A stretch of DNA of 64,000 nt from Platerodrilus igneus (lineage: Eukaryota; Arthropoda; Insecta; Coleoptera; Lycidae): assembly GCA_036346225.1 (NCBI GenBank), contig JARFIW010000170.1, forward strand, positions 8,804,501 through 8,868,500. Direction: 5' to 3'. This document shows positions 20,525-30,094 of the stretch, piece by piece. A program made the position numbers and the translations under genes. The notes beneath the pieces are model-generated. The model saw nothing but the letters and a program-made list of their open reading frames with translations. It had not been told where the DNA came from and did not search any database. Each line of letters opens with the position of its first letter. The stretch's first letter is position 1.

Positions 20525-21955
20525 GGTTAAATTTAACTATAAACAAAGCAATTTGTATAGAGGAAACAACCAGAATTTACGTGCGAAATTTATTTCATTT
20601 AGTTCATTTTAAAGTAACAAGTATTAACAAAAATTTACAATTAATGAATAAAATTTAGTTAGGTTCGTAAAGAAAATAAATTTTAGAAGCCAATGCAATT
20701 TATTTATTAATTTAATAGAGTTTAATTAAACGGGTCATTACGTCTAATACGCATAAAAGCATGAAAAATCAATAAATCCAAGGCGAATAGCTTTCGTTGT
20801 AACAAACAAATATATCGGGTGGGTTGAAATACCATGAAAAGAAGCTCCTAGAAATGTTGTGTTAAAACGTCGGTTAATTAAACACCTGCATGTTTTCTAA
20901 ATGTCAGGTTCCCCTTATTTGTATAGATAACAAGCAAGTTTCAAAGAATATTGGTTAAACGACAGTCAAAAAGCACGTATTCAGTCCACAGTCCACATGG
21001 AGTAAATTTGGAACGCGGACAGAAATATCGATTTTCTACCACTCAAACAAGGTTAGAAGGAAATATATAATATGCATAAGACAGGGACAGCGTTAATATA
21101 GGCGGGATTGTTAAGACGTCAATGCATATACCATTGGTCGATATCGTTAGTTGTACATCAGACAAACACGGGAATATTGAATGTTAATTTTTCTGAAAAT
21201 ATTGTAACGACGCGCTATTCGGAGATTTTGGAAACGGTTGAACCAAAATTTGAGGAAGTGTTATTTTAAATTAGATTTTCACGGGAAGAGCGGCCTAGAG
21301 GTGGCATTCGGAATCATATAAATATTTGAAGAGAATTAGCATCGCTCTCTCTATTAACTTCAATCGCTTAGTAATTTCAACGCTTCAGAATACGAGTTTG
21401 TAAGTATACATATTTTTAAATTAAATAGTACAGTGTTAGCCTCATAATTTGATACGCGAATAGTGTCGAGTCTAAACTTTAATTTGAGGTGCAACATTTA
21501 TCTTAAACAAGCTCGTGAAGTGACGTGAAGTAACGTAAATTTAAAGTAAATTAAACTAGAGTACGCAATTATGAAAGAAGTGTAAGTAATTTGGATTTGG
21601 ATTTGGATGTACCGTGAAGGCAGAGCAAACAGCACACCCTAAATGGGGTTCGTCTACAAATAGCTAGAAGCGGCTAGCAGAGCAGAGCGAAACCACTTAA
21701 CGGCATCGTCAACGGAGTAGAGATCTTCAAGAAATTCAGGTAACGCTTTAAAATTGTTGTTGTTATAAACTATGAAACTATGAAAATTGTGTGACGTGTG
21801 AGAGTGAATTTGAAGGTATTGTGCATTATTTTGCGTATTGAAAATAATACGTATAACTAACTTTATTATGGTATTTAAATAGAAATCTAAAGATATATAT
21901 ATAGCTTATTAACGTTCCATCAGCACTGTTTAGAAAACTACCTACAGAAGATCGA
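20525..21955 (+). mobile_element. LTR-like non-coding element with TATA promoter
   Basis: No coding frame. Landmarks parallel the 2-kb elements: a TATAAATA at 21317-21324 followed by atcgctctctctattaac, a donor-like TTCAGGTAACG at 21735, and a ccattggtcgat block near 21131 like the cattggttaat block at 10415. It has no (AT)n on either side and meets the RTE LINE at about 21960. Likely a truncated relative. Confidence 0.45.
21317..21324 (+). promoter_or_regulatory. TATA box of LTR-like element
   Basis: TATAAATA is followed within 40 bp by a gctctctc block, as in the related elements. Inferred from the parallel layout. Confidence 0.45.
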
Positions 21956-21961
21956 ATGAGT

Positions 21962-22490
21962 ACTCATGGTTAGATTAAAATCTAAACCGGTAAATACAGT
22001 AATAATACAAGTATACATGCCCACCTCTAGCTACAGTAAGGAAGAGGTAGAAGCGATCTACAAAGATATCGAAGACATACTAAAATACGTGAAAAAACAT
22101 GAAAATGTAATAATTACGGGGGATTTAAACGCAGCGGTAGGAGAGGATAGGGAAGGAACGATAGTAGGTTTATTTGGTTTAGACACGAGAAACAACAGGG
22201 GAAATAGGCTGGTAGAATTTTGCGACAAAAACAATTTAACCATCACAAATACATTATTTCAACATCATGGTAAAGACGATACACGTGGAAGATGCCAAGA
22301 GCTATAGGAAGAATCAAATAAATTACATTCTTATTAGACAAAGGTTTAGGAATCAAGTAAACGACTGTAGAAGCTACCCAGAAGCAGATATAGATACTAA
22401 CCACAATATCGTAATTATGAAAGCTGCTCTTAAATTAAAAAATTTAAGGAAAAAGAACGGAACAACACACATCGACTATGAGAAACTAAA
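21962..22490 (+). pseudogene. RTE-type LINE, apurinic-type endonuclease (5' truncated)
   Basis: Two overlapping frames give the C-terminal half of an RTE endonuclease. The first (21966-22307) has VIIQVYMPTS, VIITGDLNAAVGEDREG and GNRLVEFCDKNNLTITNT. The second (from 22267) has QINYILIRQRFRNQV and DIDTNHNIVIMKAALKLKNLR. These match the GDFNA and DYIL type blocks that contribute catalytic residues in the exonuclease-endonuclease-phosphatase fold. The endonuclease nicks target DNA for target-primed reverse transcription. The N-terminal part present in the 61.7-kb copy is missing here; the junction is at about 21962. A frameshift lies between the two frames. Confidence 0.8.
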
Positions 22491-22498
22491 CAAATGAA

Positions 22499-24120
22499 TT
22501 GCCGAAAGATAGTGGGAAAAATTGTGATAATAAGGACGTAGAAACAGAATGGAATAACATTAAATCGAGCTTGGAAGTGACGGCTAGAGATATTCTGAGG
22601 TATATACAAAAAGAAAATAAGAAACCAGGGATAACAAAGGATATTCTGAATTTAACAGAAGAAAGACGAATATACAAAAACAGACCAGAAGAAGCTGGAA
22701 AACAAAGATGCAAAGCCATAAAATGGAAAATTATTCAAAAATGCAGGAAAGCTAAAGAACAATCAATTGCTGAAAAGTGAAAAGAGGTACAAACTAAGAT
22801 GGAAACAGGAAAGACAGACAACGCATATAAAGTAATGAGAATGCAAAAATATAAGGGGCGCGGAAGGACACATCATTGTACGAAATATAGAGAATGTTGT
22901 TAGATGGCAAGAATATATAAAGAATTTATATGCAGGAGAGGAACGAACAGCACTAGAACAGGAATCAGACATTGAAAACGATGACTTTGAATATCCAATA
23001 TTCAGAGATGAGCTTTAATTAGCATTAAAAGACCCAAAAATGGTAAGACCGCAGAGTATAGATAAGGTGCAAGCAGAAACTCTAAAAGCCGCTGGACAAG
23101 CAGTAACAGAACGTCTCTTCCAACTTGTAAGTTATATGTATAAGACAGGCAAGCTACCCAAAGATTTCAAACGTAACATCATAATCACTATACCAAAAAA
23201 GAGAAGCGCGGATAGACGTCAAACTTTTGACAGCACAGTATCAAAAATATTAACTAAAATTGTACAAAGACGGATCGAAAAACCGGCTAAAAAAGTATTA
23301 GGAGAAGATCAATTTGGGTTTAGGCGAAACAATAGAACACGAGAGACTATTTTAGCTCTGCGGGTGATAATGGAGAACATAATAGAAAAAGGAGATAGCG
23401 TGTATATAGGGTTTGTAGATTCGGAAAAAGCATTCGACAATGTAAAATGGAAAAAAATGTTCGAAATACTAAAAAACATTGAAATGAGTGCATAGTTTAT
23501 ACAAAGAACAAACAACTGTAATATAATTAGAGCTGGAACATAGAGAAATAGATATTAAGAAAGAGGTGAGACAGGGATGTGCCCTATCCCCATTAAGGCA
23601 ACGAATACTGTCAAATGCAGGAATAGATTTGGAGTTATTATGCAGGGACAAACGATTGATATGCTTAGATTTGCAGATGATATAACGGTATTAGCATCTA
23701 TTAAGGAAGCGTTAGAACGAGCTCTTAATGAAATGGAAACAGTTATAACTGAGAGATACGGTACGAAAATTAATAAAAATACTAACTAAAGTACTGGTAA
23801 CCAAAGGAGGGAGAAATAAATCAAAAACCAGAATACAGATAGGAGAGGAAAACTTACAAGAGGTTAAGGATTTCTGCTACCTAAGAAGCAAAATGACGTA
23901 AGATGGTAAAAGCGCAAAACATATAAAACAAAGATTAGCGCAAGGTCGTGCTACATTCAACAACAATAAGCAACTACTGTGTTCAAAGGCAACAAACATA
24001 GAAACAAGGAAAAGATTGCTGAAAGCAAATGTGTGGAGCGCAGAACTGTACGGTTGTGAAACTTAGACAGTAAGGGATTCGGACAGGAAAAAGGTAGATA
24101 TTTTTAAAATGTGATGCTAC
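22499..24120 (+). pseudogene. RTE-type LINE, reverse transcriptase
   Basis: Consecutive frames follow RTE RT order. A linker (22499-22780) is followed by the frame at 23040-23495 with KVQAETLKAAG, FKRNIIITIPKK, SKILTKIVQRRIEK and GEDQFGFRRNN, then motif A as VYIGFVDSEKAFDNV (about 23400-23445). Next come a G.CPIP block and motif C as RFADDITVLA (about 23667-23696), which keeps both aspartates. The C-terminal part has WSAELYGCE. At least five stops or frameshifts interrupt it, for example after IEMSA and after NKNTN. It would copy the element's own RNA. The neighbours are the endonuclease upstream and the tail downstream. Confidence 0.85.
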
Positions 24121-24179
24121 AAACGTATGATGAAAATATCATGGACAGACAAAGTTAAGAACAAAGAGATTCTAAAAAT

Positions 24180-24450
24180 GGTGATGTAAGAAAGAAATAT
24201 GTTAAAAACAGTAAAAAATAGGAAAGATAGGATGATAGGTTACATAGTAAGGCATGCCGAATATATTAGAAGCAGACATAGGAAAAAAGAGAGTTAGAGG
24301 TAGACCTGGGTTAGACTGTTGCACACAGATAGTCAAGATGTAGGCTGTGGGAATTTCAGGGAAATGTATTGGCCAGCTCAAAATAGAAATCAATGTAGGC
24401 ACGCATCCAACCAGTTGCAAGACGGAAAACCTTACGACAAAAAAAAATTG
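24180..24450 (+). pseudogene. RTE-type LINE, C-terminal tail
   Basis: Broken frames match the tail seen on the minus strand at 15.48-15.83 kb: KRVRGRPGLDCCTQIV-like, CGNFREM and a DGKPYDKK end. It completes the RTE copy that began at 21962. Confidence 0.75.
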
Positions 24451-24690
24451 TACTTAAATCTGATGATTATTATAAGCAACTACAGATGTTAGTTTTGTAA
24501 TATTTTCAACTAATCCTGATTGTGCGAAAGGATATATTGGAAAACTATTAATTCGACAAATGTTCAATAGTTGAGGGATCTTGGTAGCCACAAGCTGCTT
24601 AACCCCCTTCACATACCACTGAAGATCGGTGAATTAGGGTATATATTTACAAAACAATAGAAGGTAACCGAACTGTATCTAATAAGAAAG
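24451..24690 (+). mobile_element. RTE 3' untranslated segment
   Basis: Matches the reverse complement of 15310-15590: ttagttttgtaatattttcaac, agtggtatgtgaag-type block, cagttcggt-type block. At this locus it is uninterrupted. Confidence 0.65.
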
Positions 24691-25175
24691 AGAATCGGCT
24701 ATGTTTGAAAACAAGAAACATTGAAAGAAGGACAAAAATGTTGGAAGCGTATGAGTGGAGCACAGCACTGTATACCTATGGAATCGGGACCGTAGGAGAA
24801 GCAGATAGGAAAAGGGAGAAGCCTTTTGGAATGTTATGCTTCAGATGTATGACGATAATAGTATGAACAGATAAATTTAATAACAAATAGGTTATAGAAA
24901 TAGTAGGGGGAATTAAAGATACTGTGGAAAACAAAACAAATTAGAGATATAGAAGGGCAGGATACGTTCTAAGGCATTTTTGAGGAACGAATAGACAAGC
25001 AGGTATAGGAAATAAGAGAGATATATGTAGACCTAGATCAGACTATTGCATACAGATAGTGATAAATGTAGACTGTGCATATTTCAGGGAAGTGTGAAGG
25101 TTAGTTCAGAATAGGAAATAATGGATGTACGCGTCTAACCATTTCCAGGACTGAAGACTTAATGATAATGAGATA
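24690..25175 (+). pseudogene. second RTE C-terminal fragment joined in tandem
   Basis: Starts inside the RT C-terminal region (aaaacaagaaacattgaaag, equivalent to 23985 onward) and runs through WSTALYTYG, a DYCIQIV block and a FQD end. It has many stops and more divergence than the first unit. The same junction with the preceding 3' UTR is found at the 13.4-15.8 kb locus. Confidence 0.65.
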
Positions 25176-26213
25176 AAATTGTCTAGTTAGGGTCCAAAAT
25201 TGTTTGAAATATTCATTTCTACTTAAAATTGGCGATGTTAATATAGAGGTGTATGTAGTTTGGGTAAACCAAAAATTGTGCTTTTACTTTTAGAGTAAAA
25301 GAACGAAAGCCCTAAATTATAAGGTCAAGGATAAATTTTTCTTTGCTTAGTTAAATTACAAGCACACTAGTTTTTATTACCATTAAAAGTTTAAACAAGT
25401 TAAAAACTATTAAAGTACCCGCATACGTTTTTTTTTTGTTTTGTATCTCAAAATCTCATTTATGTATAATACAAATACATAAAATGTGCGCAACTGGTAT
25501 GGTTAATAAGGAATCTTACTGTGTCAAACTTACTATTAAAATTATAATGAGAATTAAATTGCAACTGTTTACAAATTTGTATCCAAACGCTAATTTTCAA
25601 AAACTTAGGAAAATCTTTGCTAAGATACGAAAATTATCATTGTTAAATTTTTAACTGCTTTTAAAGTTCAGTGAAACGTAACATTTTATTTGTCTGACAT
25701 ATCTTGTCCTTCCAACAAATTTATTATACACTCCTACACTGTCTTTAATAAAAATATTGCCTTGTTTTATTCAGTCTCCGCTGCAATAAAGTCATAAATA
25801 ATTTATAATTGGCAAACAGACAATAAACTCGGTATCGCTGAATAACAGGAATATCAGATTGAACAGTATATTATTAGTAACAGAATCAATTTAAAGTCAA
25901 ATGTGAGGTTAAAGCTTTAGATATTCAAAATATTTAGAACAACATCATAGTTTAGTTACTGCGTCATTATTGATATTTTTAATTAAACAAATTTCTATAT
26001 GTATATGTATGTAAAGTTGACACTGTCAATTTGATATTGCTTAATAATTAAATTTTTGTGCATCAGAAATAAACATCACTTAAGAAATGCTGGTTTCTGT
26101 CCAACACGTAACGTTTTTTTAGAGAAAACGGGCAAAGACAAGTCACCCAACATTCCTCGAATTAAAATTATAGAACTTTTTCAAATATCAGATAGTATCA
26201 TAATTTTTTACTA
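25176..26213. other. no recognised gene
   Basis: AT-rich. Small frames at 25436-25654 and 26056-26241 carry no motif. Nothing further seen. Confidence 0.4.
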
Positions 26214-26502
26214 TACAGTGTGGAACAGCCAAATGAAATAAATTAATTATGTTCGTAACTGTACATATTTAAAGAAAATGCCGGAACACGTCAATTTTAG
26301 ATTATGAATTGACATTCTGCAACAAAAAATTTGATCCCTACATTGATTTAAGTGACAGTTACAACCCCCAATTTTAAATGGGAAATATGAGCTTATGATA
26401 CATTGTTTGAAAGGTCTCTTCATTTTCTATTCAAAAAATGTGATTGTTGTCACGTGTGTTCTTTTTAGATGGAATCAATTAAAAAGTTACCACGGCAATC
26501 TT

Positions 26503-26817
26503 AGTTTTGTGTAAAACGCCTTAGCAAATTGTATTTTCGGTAAGTTACTCGAATCAATCATTAATAAATTATTACTGAGATACATTGAGCCGGTTATAGC
26601 TGAGCACCAGCGCAGCTTTTTACCTAAGAAATTCACTACAACCAATTTACTATGTCTGTCCAATTACATATATACAAGTTTTAAGACTCGCTCTCAAGTT
26701 GACGTAATATATACCGATTTCGCCGAGGCGTTCGATAAAGTTAATCACAACATTCTTGTCGACAAATTGGAAAGGCATCGTATTGGTCGGAAGTTACTTG
26801 TTTCGTTTAGGGACAAT
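26503..26817 (+). pseudogene. jockey/I-like LINE reverse transcriptase fragment
   Basis: The frame from about 26503 reads NALANCIFGKLLESIINK, EHQRSFLPKKFTTTNLL, and motif A as VDVIYTDFAEAFDKVNH (about 26698-26748), ending at a TAG at 26815. The order of LAKIFEKLL-like, QHGF-like and DFxxAFD blocks is that of jockey/CR1/I-type RT. Motif C and everything downstream are missing. It sits between the left terminal repeat and the transposase, so either it inserted there or it replaced the transposase start. Confidence 0.75.
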
Positions 26818-26821
26818 TAGT

Positions 26822-27670
26822 AAAATAGAAAAACAATTTCGAGAGTTTGGAGATGTAAGGCACATCAAAAAACGCCTGCCAATGCAATAAGTAATGGTAT
26901 CAAATTGGATGTGATGCTTAAGTTTGTATAAACCCTCATACACCGAGTAGACAAGCAGCCGCAACATTGGATGTTAGCCATGAATGCATCCCTATAAGAT
27001 GAATCCCACTCAGGAGCTAGTGGAAGACGACTTTGATAACAGAACTTATTTTTATGAACAAATGATGGAAATGTTGAAAAACAATGTTATCCAATTAGAA
27101 TATGTAATGTTTTTTGATGAGTGCACTTTTACACTTAACGGTCATGCTAATCGTCAAAATTACCGCTACTGGTCAATCGAAAATCCTCACTGGATGAGAG
27201 AAGAACATACGTAATACCCTCAAAAGGTTAATGTTTGTTAGAAACCATATCATTGGTCCCTTTTTCATACAGGGCAATTTGAATCGCGATAATAATTAAC
27301 ACTACTCCAAAATAATGTCGTGCCAACTTTGGCAAAATTATATCCTGATCCAGGGAACCCCCCAAGTTCCAGCGAATACGATATGGTTCAAGCAAGATGG
27401 AGCATCGCCACATTACCGACACAATGTCCGGCAGTACCTTGACGTAATAATTCTAAATCGGTGGATAGGGAGGCGGGAATTGATAGAATAGCCAGCACTA
27501 TCACCTGATCTAACATTATTAACTTTTTTATGGGGATATGTGAAGAGTATTGTATACAAAACTAAACCCCTTGATTTAGATGACATAAGAAAACGAATAA
27601 CGCTTGCGATTAGGTCGGTCACGCCTAGAATGTTAAATAAAGTTAGAAGACATTTTTGTTTAAGATTATA
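26822..27670 (+). pseudogene. Tc1/mariner-superfamily transposase, broken
   Basis: A helix-turn-helix region with REFGDVRHIKKR and SRQAAATLDVSHE (about 26838-26985) is followed by the frame 26984-27214, which has VMFFDECTFTLNGHANRQNY with the first catalytic Asp. Further frames carry HIIGPFF, VVPTLAKLYPDP, then WFKQDGASPHYRHNV (second Asp, about 27391) and ALSPDLT (third Asp, about 27505), then KSIVYKTKPLDLDDIRKR. About 36 residues separate the second and third Asp. The enzyme would cut and paste the element at TA. Several frameshifts and stops disable it. The initiation region was not found, apparently displaced by the RT fragment. Confidence 0.85.
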
Positions 27671-28099
27671 GTTGGTTGCCAATACTTTCGCTGCGAGCAT
27701 TTTGAACATCTACTTCATTGAAATTCATGTTTTTTGCTTTTTTTCAATTTATGAACAAATAGACGTATTACTTATTAGTTTTTGAATGTGTTGTAGCGAA
27801 TTTCGGTAATCGGATGATTTCATATTTTTATTTTCATTTTTGCAATAAATGTGAAAATAACAACATTTTTGAATAGAGAATGAAAAGACCTTTCAAACGA
27901 TATATCACAAGCATATATTTCCCATTTACAAAAATTGGGAGTTGTAACTGTCACTCGAAGGGGGTTCAATATAGGGATCAAATTTTTTCGTTGCAGGATG
28001 TCAATTCAAAATTTAAAATTGACGTGTTTCGGCATTTTCTTTAAATATGTACAGTTATGGAAATAATTACTTTATTTCATTTGGCTGTTTCACACTGTA

Positions 28100-29049
28100 T
28101 GGAATTAATTATAAAAGAAGGATAAATTGGGAGGGAGGAGGGGCTGTATTTTATAGAAGCTCCGGTACAAACAAGCCAGGTCTCTGTAGTAAACCTGCCT
28201 GGTCTTTCCACAAGCAAGCCGCATGTAGTTGTAGAAGTAGTAGAAAAGAGGGACCGAGCCGTCCAGCAATGGTCAATTGGCATTTTCTTACCAACTGCCC
28301 CTCCCACCCCCCTCCCTTTAAATTCGCTTCTCTGTTCTTCTACATTATTCGTGTTCTACCTTTTCACTGAAATATTACCTGAATTCATAATGAAACTTAG
28401 GATGTCTTCTAGCTACGGAAGAAAGTTAAACTCCACCTTGCAAAGATACTTGAAGCCATAACCTTAGTTTCGTATACCTAATCACATTCTCCAATACAGT
28501 AGCCAAATATTTTTTCACGCCTATTGCAAATCGTCCACATGGGATCTGAGTCGACCCTCAATATAGAGTTTTCCTGTCTTTATTTAGTAAACATGTTGTC
28601 CTTAATTCGTCCGGCCCAGCTATCATAATGTAATGAAAACTTTATTTGCACAAACAATAGTTCTTTATTTTCAAACTGATTATAGAAACCTTTTCAACAA
28701 CTCCTAATGAAACTTTCTAAAAGCTGCCACAACAATTTACTTCCAGCTATCGCTAACAGTAGAAATACTAACTTCTTAACATTACGATGCTATCTTCGGA
28801 ATTACTATCGAATCACTATAATTAACTATCCAAGCAATAATTAATAACTTAAATCGATTACTACCGTAATTTATATCACATAGGGCAAGTTTCATTAATA
28901 GTAACTTATATCACATCTGGCAATTTATTTTAAACAATATGTACCACTAACTTATTTCATATCACGAGTTTCAAAGCTTTAAATCAAAACTCATATTGTA
29001 ATCAAAGCTTCAATTAGAACCGAACTAACTAATGCTCATGACGAAAATT
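28100..29049. other. no recognised gene
   Basis: Includes a GC-richer 150 bp (28130-28320) with overlapping frames on both strands but no family motif. The rest is AT-rich and featureless. Confidence 0.4.
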
Positions 29050-29073
29050 TATATATATATATATATATATATA
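29050..29073. repeat. (AT)n microsatellite
   Basis: Pure AT run before a truncated tRNA-like element. Confidence 0.95.
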
Positions 29074-29082
29074 GCGAAGAAG

Positions 29083-29250
29083 AATAATCCACATTTGGAA
29101 TGCAAATGCATTATATTAACAGTCTAAAATGAAATGAAAACCCAACTTTTTATGTAAAGTTGAATTACCATTACAAATCGAACTGGTAATTGAAAACCGC
29201 TAAAAGAACAGCTGCAGCAGAATTTGAACCTGCTACCATTGATTTGCCGG

Positions 29251-29253
<3 letters not shown>
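29083..29253 (-). mobile_element. truncated tRNA-like element
   Basis: Starts gaagaataatccacatttgg and continues through gaaaacccaac and gcagcagaatttgaacctg. It stops in the anticodon arm of the tRNA-like part (ttgccggatc), where (AT)n takes over. Same family as 8.38-9.65 kb and 11.81-11.99 kb. Confidence 0.75.

Positions 29254-29294
<41 letters not shown>
29254..29294. repeat. (AT)n microsatellite
   Basis: Pure AT run between the tRNA-like element and the Penelope-like element. Confidence 0.95.
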
Positions 29295-29297
<3 letters not shown>

Positions 29298-29359
29298 ATT
29301 TTTGGGATGAATTTCGTTCGGATGGTTTTTTTTAATATTTAAATGAAAATCATTTGTTG

Positions 29360-29425
29360 ATAATCAACGTTTCGGACTTTATTTAGACCTTAATCTTGAT
29401 TCTAAAAGTATAATACATTAATAGC
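29360..29425 (-). ncRNA. degenerate hammerhead-like motif in left Penelope end
   Basis: On the minus strand AATC-AAGATTA-stem-GAAA-CGT-TGATT keeps the layout of a hammerhead: a short closing stem AATCA/TGATT, an AAGATTA in place of CUGAUGA, a helix around ggtct..agtcc, and GAAA. The core is altered at three positions, so activity is unlikely. The right end at 29985-30035 has the same motif on the plus strand. Confidence 0.35.
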
Positions 29426-29449
29426 TAGAATAATGGTTGAGTACTTACA

Positions 29450-29755
29450 AAAACTTGTTCTTGTAACATGACGTATATAGGACAAACAAATCAGTGGCTA
29501 AGATCTCGACTCACACAACACAAAAGTGACGCCAAAATTGGTAAACAATCACGTGCTCTTGCATCACACATACATGAGACTAAACACATAGTCAACTGGG
29601 ATGATACTAAGATTTTAGATATAGAATGTAACTATGTAAACAGATTGTTTTTAGAATCATACTATATACAAAAAGACAATAATAGTTTAAACTTTAAAAC
29701 AGACACACACAATCTCACAAATATTTACACTCTACTATATAATTTCAATCAATAG
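29450..29755 (+). CDS. GIY-YIG endonuclease domain of Penelope-like element
   Basis: An open frame with KTCSCNMTYIGQTNQWLRSRL.QH near its start and ASHIHETKH further on is the usual GIY-YIG pattern of Penelope-like elements: a CxC, then YIGQT, then an R..H block and an ASH..ET block. This nuclease nicks DNA for integration. The ATG at 29468 lies inside the domain, so this is the C-terminal part of a former RT-endonuclease protein and would not be translated alone from its natural start. The frame is intact for about 100 residues. It lies between the inverted pseudo-LTRs. Confidence 0.75.
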   Translation, partial: KTCSCNMTYIGQTNQWLRSRLTQHKSDAKIGKQSRALASHIHETKHIVNWDDTKILDIECNYVNRLFLESYYIQKDNNSLNFKTDTHNLTNIYTLLYNFNQ

Positions 29756-29984
29756 TCTATAGCTTTGTTGATAAACACAATCCTACCTACAACCTTGCTT
29801 CTAACAACCTTTAAAAAAAAAAAAACGTTTACATATTAAATACATTTAAATAAGTAGTCTACTTCAATTTGACGTTCATACTCTATAATTTTCTCAAATG
29901 TCAAAATGTTTGTCAATTTAATTATTTAAGAAATCAAGTTTTTGTAAGTACTCAACCATTATTCTAGCTATTAATGTATTATAC

Positions 29985-30035
29985 TTTTAGAATCAAGATT
30001 AAGGTCTAAATAAAGTCCGAAACGTTGATTATCAA
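29985..30035 (+). ncRNA. degenerate hammerhead-like motif in right Penelope end
   Basis: Mirror of the motif in the left end: aatcaagatta, ggtctaaataaagtcc, gaaacgttgatt. The layout is kept and the core is altered. Confidence 0.35.
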
Positions 30036-30050
30036 CAAATGATTTTCATT

Positions 30051-30053
<3 letters not shown>

Positions 30054-30091
<38 letters not shown>
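30054..30091. repeat. (AT)n microsatellite
   Basis: Pure AT run between the Penelope-like element and a 2-kb element. Confidence 0.95.

Positions 30092-30094
<3 letters not shown>

Larger units (their letters stand above)
26216..28097 (+). mobile_element. Tc1/mariner-superfamily element with ~240-bp terminal inverted repeats and TA duplication
   Basis: The left end CAGTGTGGAACAGCCAAATG (26216) mirrors the right end, whose complement begins CAGTGTGAAACAGCCAAATG (28097). Both are flanked by TA (26214-26215 and 28098-28099). The inverted repeats extend to about 26453 and 27845, sharing aactgtacatatttaaagaa, caaattttttcgttgcagg (right strand) and ggtctcttcattttctattc with scattered differences and one short indel. 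The 1.88-kb length, the TA duplication and the enclosed transposase all fit IS630-Tc1-mariner. A RT fragment lies inside the 5' part. Confidence 0.9.
29295..30053 (+). mobile_element. short Penelope-like element with identical inverted ends
   Basis: The segments 29337-29457 and 29935-30055 are reverse complements with no difference that I can see over 121 bp. Between them lies a GIY-YIG endonuclease frame. Penelope-like elements carry pseudo-LTRs that can be in inverted orientation and an endonuclease of this type. The RT domain is absent, so it is a strongly 5'-truncated or deleted copy. (AT)n borders both sides. The identical ends suggest a recent event. Confidence 0.8.

Noticed and set aside
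28047..28370. 107-residue frame downstream of the Tc1-like element
   Set aside because: Starts inside the terminal inverted repeat and has overlapping open frames on both strands, typical of GC-rich non-coding sequence.
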